DNA of 58,226 bases, from assembly GCA_964493635.1 (NCBI GenBank), contig CAZBOW010000010.1, forward strand, positions 1 to 58,226, given 5' to 3'. Positions 17,991 through 25,295 of this stretch are shown piece by piece. Under the pieces are notes generated by a model, which worked only from the letters and a program-made list of their open reading frames with translations, searched no databases and had not been told where the DNA came from. A program made the position numbers and the translations under genes. The DNA comes from OLB6 sp964493635. GTDB taxonomy: Bacteria; Bacteroidota; Ignavibacteria; Kapaibacteriales; Kapaibacteriaceae. How positions within the stretch are numbered: position 1 is the stretch's first letter; each line of letters starts with the position of its first letter.

Positions 17991-18030
17991 ATCGCCCTAC
18001 TTCTCTCGGAGAAGTAGGGCGATTTCTTTT
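17991..18030 (+). terminator. Rho-independent terminator after the lipoprotein gene
   Basis: A perfect 14-bp stem (17991-18004 with 18010-18023, core CGCCCTACTTCT) with a 5-nt loop CTCGG is followed by TTCTTTT. It lies 20 nt past the lipoprotein stop and 18 nt before the mlaE start, so it separates the two units. Confidence 0.9.
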
Positions 18031-18047
18031 CCCGTAGATTGCAACGT

Positions 18048-18839
18048 ATGATAGAGGCACTTCTCACGCTCATTGGTCGGATCGGCCGACTTACCTTGGG
18101 AGCATTGTCCGAGGTGGGTCAGGTAGTGTTGCTTGTGATTCAGGCGGGACGGTATATGCCGCGCGTGGTTGCCAATCGCGCACTTGTGCTTGAACAGATG
18201 AAGATTGTGGGGTCCGACTCGCTACCACTAGTATTGCTGGTTGGTTCGTTCACGGGTGCGATCGCTGCACTACAGGCCACGAACCTGTTTGCGAAGTTCA
18301 ACCTGATTTCCATTGCCCGGCCCTTCATCGGAGGGTCGATTGCTACGGTGGTCTTTACTGAACTTACGCCGGTACTTACCGCGCTGGTGATTGCCGGCAG
18401 GGTGGGTGGGGCGATTGCTGCCCAGATCGGAACCATGCAGGTTTCTGAGCAGGTCGATGCCCTCGAGATGATGGCCATCGACAAGAATCGCTACCTGGCA
18501 ATGCCGCGAGCCGTCGCAGCCCTGACGATGATGCCCGTTCTGGCTGTGTTCTCCAACATTGTTGCCCTGGCCGGAGCCTACCTGCTGACGTCGATCAAGT
18601 TTGATTTCAGTGCCATCACGTTTTTCTCCTCCATTCAAGCCTTTTTCCAACCCTTGGAAGTCTGGACCGGCATTCTGAAGTCGTTTGTCTTCGGAGGCTT
18701 CACGGCGCTGATCGGCGTGCATGTAGGCTTTCACACAACAGGTGGAGCCGAGGGTGTTGGTGCGTCAACCGTGCGTGCCTTTACGATTTCGGCGGCTGGC
18801 ATCCTTGTGATCGATGCCATCTTTGGTCTCGTTTTGTAA
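18048..18839 (+). CDS. mlaE: MlaE/YrbE-family ABC permease
   Basis: A 263-residue inner-membrane permease of the MlaE family, the transmembrane part of ABC systems that move phospholipids or other lipids between the inner and outer membranes. Five to six hydrophobic segments are present. Family blocks include LVGSFTGAIAALQATNLFAKF, the long helix EQVDALEMMAIDKNRYLAMPR and GVHVGFHTTGGAEGVGASTVRA. The start is ATG 18048; an in-frame TTG at 18039 is less likely. The usual partners (MlaF ATPase, MlaD MCE protein) are not adjacent: the gene is flanked by terminators on both sides, so it is transcribed alone. Confidence 0.9.
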   Translation: MIEALLTLIGRIGRLTLGALSEVGQVVLLVIQAGRYMPRVVANRALVLEQMKIVGSDSLPLVLLVGSFTGAIAALQATNLFAKFNLISIARPFIGGSIATVVFTELTPVLTALVIAGRVGGAIAAQIGTMQVSEQVDALEMMAIDKNRYLAMPRAVAALTMMPVLAVFSNIVALAGAYLLTSIKFDFSAITFFSSIQAFFQPLEVWTGILKSFVFGGFTALIGVHVGFHTTGGAEGVGASTVRAFTISAAGILVIDAIFGLVL

Positions 18840-18881
18840 TCTGCCAGGCTAGCAGCCTGTCATATTGTCTCCTCATGCGCC

Positions 18882-18910
18882 AAGATGGCAACTCTGTTGC
18901 CATCTTTTCA
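18882..18910 (+). terminator. Terminator between mlaE and groES
   Basis: A 10-bp stem AAGATGGCAA / TTGCCATCTT (18882-18891 with 18897-18906), loop CTCTG, followed by a short T-containing tail. A smaller hairpin CAGGCT-AGC-AGCCTG precedes it. Confidence 0.75.
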
Positions 18911-18934
18911 CTTGTTGGCACGTGAATAGGCTCC

Positions 18935-18942
18935 TAATTTTG
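18935..18942 (+). promoter_or_regulatory. Promoter -7 box (TAATTTTG) of groESL
   Basis: Exact TAnnTTTG match six bases before the CIRCE operator. Candidate -33 TTG triplets are at 18912-18914 (20-nt spacer) and 18915-18917 (17-nt spacer). The operator would sit over the transcription start, as expected for HrcA repression. Confidence 0.65.
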
Positions 18943-18947
18943 CGCCG

Positions 18948-18974
18948 TTAGCACTCACAGCATGAGAGTGCTAC
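18948..18974 (+). promoter_or_regulatory. CIRCE operator (HrcA binding site)
   Basis: TTAGCACTC, nine bases, then GAGTGCTAC: eight of nine bases per arm pair, matching the CIRCE consensus TTAGCACTC-N9-GAGTGCTAA. It lies 50 nt before groES. In other bacteria HrcA binds it and represses chaperonin genes until heat or misfolding stress titrates GroEL. Confidence 0.93.
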
Positions 18975-19024
18975 ACATGATTCAACGGATCTATTCACTC
19001 ATATCCTACAACTCGGAGGAGATT

Positions 19025-19312
19025 ATGAACCTCAAGCCATTGCACGATCGTGTGATCGTAAAGCCGGCCACACCGGAAGAAACTACCAAGGGCGGAATTA
19101 TTATCCCTGACACGGCCAAGGAAAAGCCAATGCAGGGTAGCATCATCGCCGTTGGCACCGGAAAGGTGGCTGAAAATGGTACGGTGGCCCCCATGACACT
19201 CAAGGTAGGCGATACCGTTCTGTATGGTAAGTACTCCGGCACGGAAGTATCGATTGATGGCGATGAGTACCTCATCATGCGCGAAGGCGACGTGTTTGCC
19301 GTAATCGGCTAA
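19025..19312 (+). CDS. groES: Co-chaperonin GroES
   Basis: A 95-residue GroES of normal length, the heptameric lid of the GroEL folding chamber. It begins MNLKPLHDRVIVKP and carries the mobile-loop segment EETTKGGIIIPDTAKEKP, then the conserved KVGDTVLYGKYSGTEV and MREGDVFAVI. The ATG at 19025 has a strong ribosome site (GGAGGA, five bases upstream), unusual in this window. It is controlled by the CIRCE operator upstream and is followed by groEL after 51 nt. Confidence 0.98.
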   Translation: MNLKPLHDRVIVKPATPEETTKGGIIIPDTAKEKPMQGSIIAVGTGKVAENGTVAPMTLKVGDTVLYGKYSGTEVSIDGDEYLIMREGDVFAVIG

Positions 19313-19363
19313 ACCGCACAACAACCAACAAGATGTATCACGTTTTCATCGTAGGTATCAATC

Positions 19364-20992
19364 ATGGCAAGTAAGAAGATTTCATTCGACGTAGAAGCCC
19401 GCGCTGCACTGAAGCGCGGCGTAGATCAACTGGCCGACGCCGTGCGGGTGACGCTCGGACCGAAGGGCCGCAACGTTGTGATCGACAAGAAGTTCGGTGC
19501 TCCGCTGGTAACCAAGGACGGCGTAACCGTTGCAAAAGAGATCGAACTCGAAGACGCAATGGAGAACCTCGGCGCATCGATGGTGCGTGAAGTTGCATCC
19601 AAGACGAACGACATCGCTGGCGACGGTACCACCACCGCTACGGTTCTGGCACAAGCCATCGTACGCGAGGGGTTGAAGAACGTTACCGCTGGTGCAAATC
19701 CAATGGACCTCAAGCGCGGTATTGATCTGGCGGTAAAGTCGATCCACGAGGGCCTGAAGGAACTGAGCGTCACGGTAAAGGGCAAGAAGGAAATTGGCCA
19801 GGTCGGCACGATTTCCGCTAACAACGACCCCACCATTGGTGGGCTGATTGCCGACGCCATGGATCGCGTAGGCAAGGACGGTGTGATCACTGTTGAAGAA
19901 GCCAAGGGTACCGAAACATCGGTCGACGTTGTTGAAGGTATGCAGTTCGATCGTGGTTATTTGTCGCCGTACTTCGTGACCGACACCGACACCATGGAGT
20001 GCGTGCTGGACAATCCGTATATCCTGATCCACGATAAGAAAGTTGGCGCCATCAAGGACTTGCTGCCCGTCCTGGAAAAGACCGCCCAGCAAGGCCGCTC
20101 GCTTCTCATCATTGCCGAGGACATCGAAGGCGAAGCGCTGGCAACCTTGGTAGTGAACCGTCTGCGTGGTACGCTGAAGGTAGCTGCTGTAAAGGCGCCT
20201 GGCTTTGGAGACCGTCGCAAGGCAATGTTGGAAGATATCGCAGTGCTCACCGGTGGTATGGTCGTGTCCGAAGAGAAGGGCTTCCGTCTCGATGCCGCTA
20301 CGCTGGAAATGCTGGGTACGGCTAAGCGTGTGGCAATCGACAAGGACAACACCACCATCGTAGAAGGTGCTGGTAACTCGGACGATATCAAAAAGCGCGT
20401 TGCCGAGATTCGGGCACAGATCGAGAAGACCACCAGCGATTACGACCGCGAGAAGCTCCAAGAGCGTCTGGCGAAGCTGGCTGGCGGTGTAGCCGTGCTG
20501 AAGATCGGTGCCGCTACGGAAGTGGAAATGAAGGAGAAGAAGGCCCGCGTGGAAGATGCGCTGCACGCAACACGCGCCGCCGTGGAAGAAGGCATCGTAC
20601 CGGGTGGTGGCGTAGCGTATCTGCGTACCGTAAGCAAACTGGACGCCATTGCCGTGGAGAACGACGATCAGCGCACCGGCATCAACATTGTTCGTCGCGC
20701 TGTTGAAGAGCCAATCCGTCAGATCCTGCACAACGCTGGTCTGGAAGCTTCCGTGATCATCAACAAGATCAAGGAAGGTACGGGATCGTTCGGCTTCAAT
20801 GCCTACAGCGAGACGTACGAAGATCTGTTCGAGGCCGGTGTGATCGACCCCACGAAGGTATCCCGCGTTGCCCTCGAGAATGCAGCATCGGTTGCATCGC
20901 TGCTGATCACCACGGAAGCCACGATCGTAGAGAATCCGGAGAAGAATCCTGCCCCAGCCATGCCACATGGCGGCGGAATGGACATGTACTAA
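19364..20992 (+). CDS. groEL: Chaperonin GroEL
   Basis: A 542-residue 60-kDa chaperonin, full length. Equatorial ATP-binding motifs are VTLGPKGRNVV and GDGTTTATVLAQ; apical-domain segment EGMQFDRGYLSPYFVTD is intact, as are DIAVLTGG and the second equatorial block VEEGIVPGGGVAYLR. The tail ends HGGGMDMY, a short version of the Gly-Gly-Met repeat. It forms the groESL operon under the CIRCE site and is closed by a strong terminator. The long open frame on the opposite strand is a codon-bias shadow. Confidence 0.99.
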   Translation: MASKKISFDVEARAALKRGVDQLADAVRVTLGPKGRNVVIDKKFGAPLVTKDGVTVAKEIELEDAMENLGASMVREVASKTNDIAGDGTTTATVLAQAIVREGLKNVTAGANPMDLKRGIDLAVKSIHEGLKELSVTVKGKKEIGQVGTISANNDPTIGGLIADAMDRVGKDGVITVEEAKGTETSVDVVEGMQFDRGYLSPYFVTDTDTMECVLDNPYILIHDKKVGAIKDLLPVLEKTAQQGRSLLIIAEDIEGEALATLVVNRLRGTLKVAAVKAPGFGDRRKAMLEDIAVLTGGMVVSEEKGFRLDAATLEMLGTAKRVAIDKDNTTIVEGAGNSDDIKKRVAEIRAQIEKTTSDYDREKLQERLAKLAGGVAVLKIGAATEVEMKEKKARVEDALHATRAAVEEGIVPGGGVAYLRTVSKLDAIAVENDDQRTGINIVRRAVEEPIRQILHNAGLEASVIINKIKEGTGSFGFNAYSETYEDLFEAGVIDPTKVSRVALENAASVASLLITTEATIVENPEKNPAPAMPHGGGMDMY

Positions 20993-21022
20993 GCCGGTCG
21001 TGACGATTTGTGACAAAAAATG

Positions 21023-21065
21023 GAGCCTGCATCACCGTATTTTGTGATGCAGGCTCTGTTATTTT
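21023..21065 (+). terminator. Terminator of groESL
   Basis: A perfect 13-bp stem GAGCCTGCATCAC / GTGATGCAGGCTC (21023-21035 with 21044-21056), loop CGTATTTT, followed by TGTTATTTT. It is 30 nt past the groEL stop. Confidence 0.92.
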
Positions 21066-21110
21066 CGGACATTGCTTCAAGCGTTGCATCGATTACCCAC
21101 ATCTCCACCA

Positions 21111-21770
21111 ATGCGATACAAGGACATCCACTGCCACCGACGCTCGGCGTCGGACGATGTTGAGAGCATCGTGAACAATCTTGTCGACGCTGAAACCGAG
21201 GACCTGCTCGACGATCTACCGTGCTCGGTAGGCGTTCACCCTCGATCGATCGATGGAGAGATCGACGATACCATCCTGTTCATGCGAGACCTTGCTCATG
21301 CAGAGTCTGTCTTGGCAATTGGAGAGTGTGGGCTGGATCGGTCGATTCCCGTACCGTGGGCCGACCAGATGCGCGTCTTCGAAGATCAAATCTCGATCAG
21401 TGAACTCCTGTGCAAGCCCCTTATCATCCATTGTGTGCGAGCGCACGCCGACGTAGTAGCCCTGCACCGCGACTTGCACCCTGTGCAGCCATGGATCGTT
21501 CATGGCTTTAATAAGGGAGGCGACGTCCTAGAACGGCTGGTAGAGGCTGGCATCTATGTTTCCTTTGGTGCGGCCATCATGCAGGCCGACTCACCGGCAG
21601 CTCAGGCCGTTGCTACCGTTGCCAACGACATGTTCCTCCTGGAGACCGACGACCAAACCGATGTGGACATCACGGCGATCTACGCTCGCGCCGCCGAGCT
21701 GCGTGGTGTATCGGTGGATACGTTATGCGAAACCCTGCAGAAGACTTTCGACAGCGTGTTCAGGCCATGA
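21111..21770 (+). CDS. TatD-family metal-dependent hydrolase
   Basis: A 219-residue TatD-type TIM-barrel nuclease/hydrolase, shorter than the usual 250-265. Metal ligands are visible: HCH near the start (DIHCH), Glu in GECGLD, His in IIHCVRAH and HGFNKG, and Asp in ETDDQ. The central barrel helices look trimmed, and the region between HCH and GECGLD is short and lacks the common pattern. It resembles short Bacteroidota TatD-like proteins of unknown substrate; canonical TatD is a 3'-5' DNA exonuclease. The start ATG 21111 precedes RYKDIHCH. Its stop overlaps the tcdA start (ATGA). Confidence 0.83.
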   Translation: MRYKDIHCHRRSASDDVESIVNNLVDAETEDLLDDLPCSVGVHPRSIDGEIDDTILFMRDLAHAESVLAIGECGLDRSIPVPWADQMRVFEDQISISELLCKPLIIHCVRAHADVVALHRDLHPVQPWIVHGFNKGGDVLERLVEAGIYVSFGAAIMQADSPAAQAVATVANDMFLLETDDQTDVDITAIYARAAELRGVSVDTLCETLQKTFDSVFRP

Positions 21771-22501
21771 CCGATGCGGGATGGACGTCCCGCACCCGGT
21801 TGCTTCTTGGAGATGAAGCCTGCGATGCACTGTCGGCCCGCCACGTGCTCGTTGTTGGTATGGGCGGTGTAGGGTCGTTTGCCGCAGAGTTCCTGGTTCG
21901 CGCAGGTATCGGCCGCCTGACGATCGTTGATGGTGATGTGGTGGATCCGTCCAACCGAAACCGCCAGTTGCCGGCGCTCACCACAACCGAGGGCCAGTAC
22001 AAGGTGGATGTCATGCGAGAGCGGTTGCAAGCAATCAATCCTGACCTTCACGTGATAGCGCTCAAGCAGTTTATCACGCCGAACCATGTTGAACGGTTAC
22101 TGATGGCTTCCTACGATTACATTGTTGATGCCATCGACTCACTCACACCGAAGGTGATTCTACTGCAGCAAGCTCATAGGCAGGGCTTTCGCATCGTGAG
22201 TGCCATGGGTGCCGGTGGGAAGGTCGACCCCACGAAGATCCGTATTGCTGATTTGAGTGAAACGCAGAAGTGTGGCCTTGCACGATTTGTTCGCAAGCGG
22301 CTAGCACGACACAACATTCGGACCGGAATCACGGCCGTGTATTCGCTGGAAGAAACCAACGAGGATTCGCTCATGTTCACCGACGGTTCCCACTTCAAGA
22401 AGAGTGCCTTCGGCACCGTATCGTGGATGCCCGCTGCCTATGGTGGGGCCTGCGCCAGTGTGGTGGTACGCGATCTCTCCGCTGCAGCAGGTGATCGATG
22501 A
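21767..22501 (+). CDS. tcdA: tRNA threonylcarbamoyladenosine dehydratase, TcdA/YgdL-like
   Basis: A 244-residue E1-like (ThiF/MoeB fold) enzyme. It carries VLVVGMGGVGSFAAE for ATP binding, IVDGDVVDPSNRNRQLPAL, the adenylation loop with Arg and Gln, VDAIDSLTPKVILL and SAMGAGGKVDPTKIRIADL. These match TcdA (CsdL), which closes the t6A side chain at position 37 of ANN-decoding tRNAs to cyclic t6A using ATP. The start ATG 21767 overlaps the TatD stop; the in-frame ATG at 21725 would overlap TatD by 46 nt. It opens a run of three tRNA-modification-like genes joined by ATGA overlaps. Confidence 0.88.
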   Translation: MTDAGWTSRTRLLLGDEACDALSARHVLVVGMGGVGSFAAEFLVRAGIGRLTIVDGDVVDPSNRNRQLPALTTTEGQYKVDVMRERLQAINPDLHVIALKQFITPNHVERLLMASYDYIVDAIDSLTPKVILLQQAHRQGFRIVSAMGAGGKVDPTKIRIADLSETQKCGLARFVRKRLARHNIRTGITAVYSLEETNEDSLMFTDGSHFKKSAFGTVSWMPAAYGGACASVVVRDLSAAAGDR

Positions 22502-23490
22502 AGGTGCATGTGCGTGGTAAGGGGCTGGCCGGAATGTGGTTGGCCCACTCGTGTCTGGAGCGTGGGATTGATGTGGTCGTCAGCGATCCGTCGCCGCTGG
22601 CCAATGCTTCCCGCGTTGCGGCCGGATTAATCAACCCAACCACTGGTACCCGACCAAAGTCAACGTGGCGTAGCGAGGTTCTGCTTCCGTTTGCCCATCG
22701 GGCATATGCCTTGGCCGAGGAACGCTATCAGCGCTCGTTGTGGACGCCACGCACGATTCGACGCGTGTTCCTCACATCCAAGGATGCCGAACTCTGGGCA
22801 TCGGCCGTGGAGCGGGGTGTGGGAGTGGAGTGGCGTGCCGTAGCGCCTGGACTCCACGATGGTGTTGACTATCCCTTTGGAGGCGTCGAGTATGCCGGAG
22901 CGACAGTGGATACCAATGCCTTCATTGATGCCGTCAGTGAACGACTACTAGCAACGCCGGCCATGGTTTCCGCAGAGGACGCAGACCTTACCATCTGGGC
23001 CATCGGCTGGCAGGCAGCGCAGCATGCGTTGTGGTCGTGGCTTCCATTTCAGCCGGTCAAAGGCGAGATTCTAGACGTAGTGCACGATGGTGAGCCGTTG
23101 TCAACGGTAATCATTCGCGGCATCTGGATCATTCCAGGTCTCACCGTGGACGGCAGTCAGTACCTGCGCATTGGTGCAACCCATGATTGGGACGATCTCA
23201 CGAACACGCCAACAACTCAGGCTCGAGACGCTCTGCTGCGGAAGGCCGAGGGTATCCTTGATCGCCGGCTGACTGTGGCAGGACACCAGGCTGCTGTTCG
23301 TCCGGCGGCCCAGTCCAAGCGTCCCTTTATTGGTGTGCATCCGGATCACGCTGATCAGGCAATCGTCAACGGGCTGGGGGCCAAAGGGTCGCTCTGGGCT
23401 CCTTGGGCGGCGCAGCAGCTCTTAGACCACGTGATACACGGCGCTGCCATTGATGGCGAAGTGGATATCCTACGCTGGTGGCCACGATGA
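22498..23490 (+). CDS. FAD-dependent oxidoreductase, DAO family (possible MnmC(o)/MnmL-like)
   Basis: A 330-residue D-amino-acid-oxidase-fold flavoprotein. The N-terminal Rossmann motif is VRGKGLAGMWLAHSCLERG, with the FAD-binding Ser-Arg-Ala-Ala-Gly stretch NASRVAAGLINPTTG. Near the C-terminus are AVRPAAQSKRPFIG and NGLGAKGSLWAPW, the cofactor-closing motif. The SRVAAGLINP block and overall order resemble the oxidase half of MnmC, which removes the carboxymethyl group of cmnm5U in tRNA. The next gene resembles MnmM, which methylates the resulting nm5U, so the two may act in sequence. The start ATG overlaps the tcdA stop. A free amino-acid or sugar-amine oxidase remains possible. Confidence 0.72.
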   Translation: MKVHVRGKGLAGMWLAHSCLERGIDVVVSDPSPLANASRVAAGLINPTTGTRPKSTWRSEVLLPFAHRAYALAEERYQRSLWTPRTIRRVFLTSKDAELWASAVERGVGVEWRAVAPGLHDGVDYPFGGVEYAGATVDTNAFIDAVSERLLATPAMVSAEDADLTIWAIGWQAAQHALWSWLPFQPVKGEILDVVHDGEPLSTVIIRGIWIIPGLTVDGSQYLRIGATHDWDDLTNTPTTQARDALLRKAEGILDRRLTVAGHQAAVRPAAQSKRPFIGVHPDHADQAIVNGLGAKGSLWAPWAAQQLLDHVIHGAAIDGEVDILRWWPR

Positions 23491-24065
23491 CCTACCGCAA
23501 TGCCGTGACCTACGTGCACTCCCTGCTGCAGCGCACTGTCCAGCAGGGCGATGTGGTGGTTGATGCCACGGTTGGCAATGGCTTCGACACAGCTGCCCTG
23601 GCCCAATTGGTGGGGCCCTCGGGCCACGTGTACGGATTCGACATTCAAGCGCAGGCACTCACGGCAGCCCGCATCCGACTTGCGGAATCTGGTGAACACG
23701 TAACCCTGCTGCATGCCGGGCACGAGGACCTTCTCCACCATGTCCCTGCCACCGTTCATGGATCCGTACGCGCTGTTACGTTTAATCTGGGCTACCTTCC
23801 CGGCGGCGACAAATCACGCACCACGACGGTGCCGACAACCACGGCCGGTGTGGCCGCCGCGCTTCAGATGGTAGCCCCCGGCGGAATAATCACGGTGGTA
23901 TGTTATCCTCATCCGGAGGGGCAGGCTGAATACGAGGCTCTCCGTGCGATGCTGGCAACCCTCCGTCAGGAGGAGTGGACCTGCACGGATGTTGGCTTTG
24001 TGAACCACCCGACGGCATCGGCCCGTGTGCTGTGTATCGTCCGTCACGGGAACCAACAGCAATGA
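23487..24065 (+). CDS. mnmM: Class I SAM methyltransferase, MnmM (YtqB)-like
   Basis: A 192-residue Rossmann methyltransferase with VVDATVGNGFDTAALA (motif I), VYGFDIQAQAL (motif II) and FNLGYLPGGDKS with a following TTTVPTT, a block specific to the YtqB family. Bacillus subtilis YtqB, now MnmM, methylates nm5s2U to mnm5s2U at tRNA position 34. The start is taken as ATG 23487, which overlaps the upstream oxidoreductase stop (ATGA); the in-frame GTG 23478 is an alternative. No separate MnmC methyltransferase is seen here, so this would supply that step. Some databases call the family an rRNA methylase, so the substrate call is by homology. Confidence 0.85.
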   Translation: MTYRNAVTYVHSLLQRTVQQGDVVVDATVGNGFDTAALAQLVGPSGHVYGFDIQAQALTAARIRLAESGEHVTLLHAGHEDLLHHVPATVHGSVRAVTFNLGYLPGGDKSRTTTVPTTTAGVAAALQMVAPGGIITVVCYPHPEGQAEYEALRAMLATLRQEEWTCTDVGFVNHPTASARVLCIVRHGNQQQ

Positions 24066-24110
24066 TTGGTAGTTGAACGCCTTACACGTACAAGTACACG
24101 GAGACGCATC

Positions 24111-24647
24111 ATGATTCGCATTCTCGTTGCCATTATCCTCGCAGGAGTTTTCAGCATGTCCCAAGCAGAAGCACAGCAGTCGTTCCATGACTTCACCATG
24201 ACCGATATCGACGGGGCACCGGTGAAGTTGTCCCAATTCAAGGGCAAGGTGGTGATGGTGGTCAATGTTGCGTCGTTCTGTGGCTACACCCGACAGTATG
24301 CGCCGCTTCAGGAGCTCTATGCGAAGTACAAGGACCAGGGCTTCGTGATCGTTGGTGTTCCGGCCAACGACTTTGGCGCACAGGAACCCGGTACGAACGA
24401 AGAGATCAAGGAGTTCTGCAGCACGAAGTACGACGTGACCTTCCCGATGATGGCCAAGGTAACCGTGAAAGGGTCGGGGAAGCATCCACTGTACACGTGG
24501 CTCACAGCCAGCGGAGGAGAAGTGGGCTGGAACTTCGAAAAATTCTTGATCGGCAAGGACGGCAAGATTATCTCGCGCTACAAGAGCGGCGAGGATCCGA
24601 TGGGATCAACCATCCAAAAGGCAGTTTCGGCTGCGCTTGGTGCCTGA
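24111..24647 (+). CDS. Exported glutathione peroxidase-like thiol peroxidase
   Basis: A 178-residue thioredoxin-fold peroxidase with a signal peptide (residues 1-21, ending SQAEAQ). The peroxidatic residue is Cys in NVASFCGYT, where animal enzymes have selenocysteine. The other tetrad parts are ANDFGAQEPG (usually CNQFGGQEPG, so the active-site Gln of that loop is Asp here) and the WNFEKFLIG Trp/Asn pair. Bacterial Cys homologues generally use thioredoxin to reduce peroxides. Export would place it in the periplasm. The start ATG 24111 is chosen because it gives a proper signal peptide. It is 45 nt after mnmM. Confidence 0.92.
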   Translation: MIRILVAIILAGVFSMSQAEAQQSFHDFTMTDIDGAPVKLSQFKGKVVMVVNVASFCGYTRQYAPLQELYAKYKDQGFVIVGVPANDFGAQEPGTNEEIKEFCSTKYDVTFPMMAKVTVKGSGKHPLYTWLTASGGEVGWNFEKFLIGKDGKIISRYKSGEDPMGSTIQKAVSAALGA

Positions 24648-24654
24648 TCTGTCC

Positions 24655-24662
24655 TACCTTTG
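24655..24662 (+). promoter_or_regulatory. Bacteroidota-type -7 box (TACCTTTG) before maf
   Basis: Exact TAnnTTTG match in the 21-nt gap between the peroxidase stop and the maf ATG (24669), ending six bases before it. If used, it would give an internal, essentially leaderless transcript of maf and the genes after it. The -33 region is inside the upstream gene and has no clear TTG at ideal spacing. Confidence 0.4.
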
Positions 24663-24668
24663 CAGCGC

Positions 24669-25295
24669 ATGACATCCATCAATTCGCTGCTTGGTTTACC
24701 GCTGCCACTTGTTCTTGCCTCGCAATCTCCGCGCAGGCAGTCCTTGCTGACACATCTTGGCTTCAACTTTAGTGTAGTACGCCCAGATGTTGATGAAGAC
24801 ACCGTAGCACTCGATCAGCCCCCTTCCGCCTACGTGCAGCAGCTAGCTCGCATGAAGGCGGAACGGGGTTTGCTGCTTGTTGATCAGCCATCGATCGTGA
24901 TTGGAAGCGACACAACCGTTGTTCTGGACGGGAATATTCTCAACAAGCCATCCAGTGCCGAGCATGCCGTGGATATGCTGCAACGCCTCAGCGGTAGGAC
25001 GCATACCGTCCATACCGGTGTGGCCATTGCCGTGCCGGAGTCCTACGGCTTGTCCACGATGGTCGTCAGCCGACAGACCGACGTAACCTTTCGACGTCTG
25101 GAAATCGATGAGATCGAAGCCTATGTCGCATCCGGATCGCCGATGGACAAAGCCGGTGCCTACGGCATCCAAGATGATCTTGGGGCCGTGTTCGTATCGC
25201 ACATTTCCGGGTGCTATTACACGATTGTTGGCCTGCCGTTGGAGTTGCTCTACACCTCGCTAAAGTCCGTCGCTCAGCGGATGGTGCCAGTATGA
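24669..25295 (+). CDS. maf: Maf-family nucleotide pyrophosphatase
   Basis: A 208-residue Maf/Ham1-like house-cleaning enzyme that hydrolyses non-canonical or modified nucleoside triphosphates (dTTP/UTP or methylated forms in characterised members). The N-terminal LVLASQSPRRQSLL is the phosphate-binding motif. VIGSDTTVVLDGNILNKP carries the catalytic Asp, and HTGVAI and DKAGAYGIQDDLGAVFV complete the family set. The start ATG 24669 is preferred over the in-frame TTG 24660. The stop overlaps the ABC permease start (ATGA). Confidence 0.95.
   Translation: MTSINSLLGLPLPLVLASQSPRRQSLLTHLGFNFSVVRPDVDEDTVALDQPPSAYVQQLARMKAERGLLLVDQPSIVIGSDTTVVLDGNILNKPSSAEHAVDMLQRLSGRTHTVHTGVAIAVPESYGLSTMVVSRQTDVTFRRLEIDEIEAYVASGSPMDKAGAYGIQDDLGAVFVSHISGCYYTIVGLPLELLYTSLKSVAQRMVPV

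Noticed and set aside
19382..21016. A 544-codon open frame on the minus strand opposite groEL
   Set aside because: It mirrors the codon bias of groEL, its translation is rich in His, Leu and Val without any domain, and it lacks a promoter or ribosome site.
24111..24647. The glutathione peroxidase as a selenoprotein
   Set aside because: The active-site codon is TGT/TGC for Cys, with no in-frame TGA and no need for a SECIS element.
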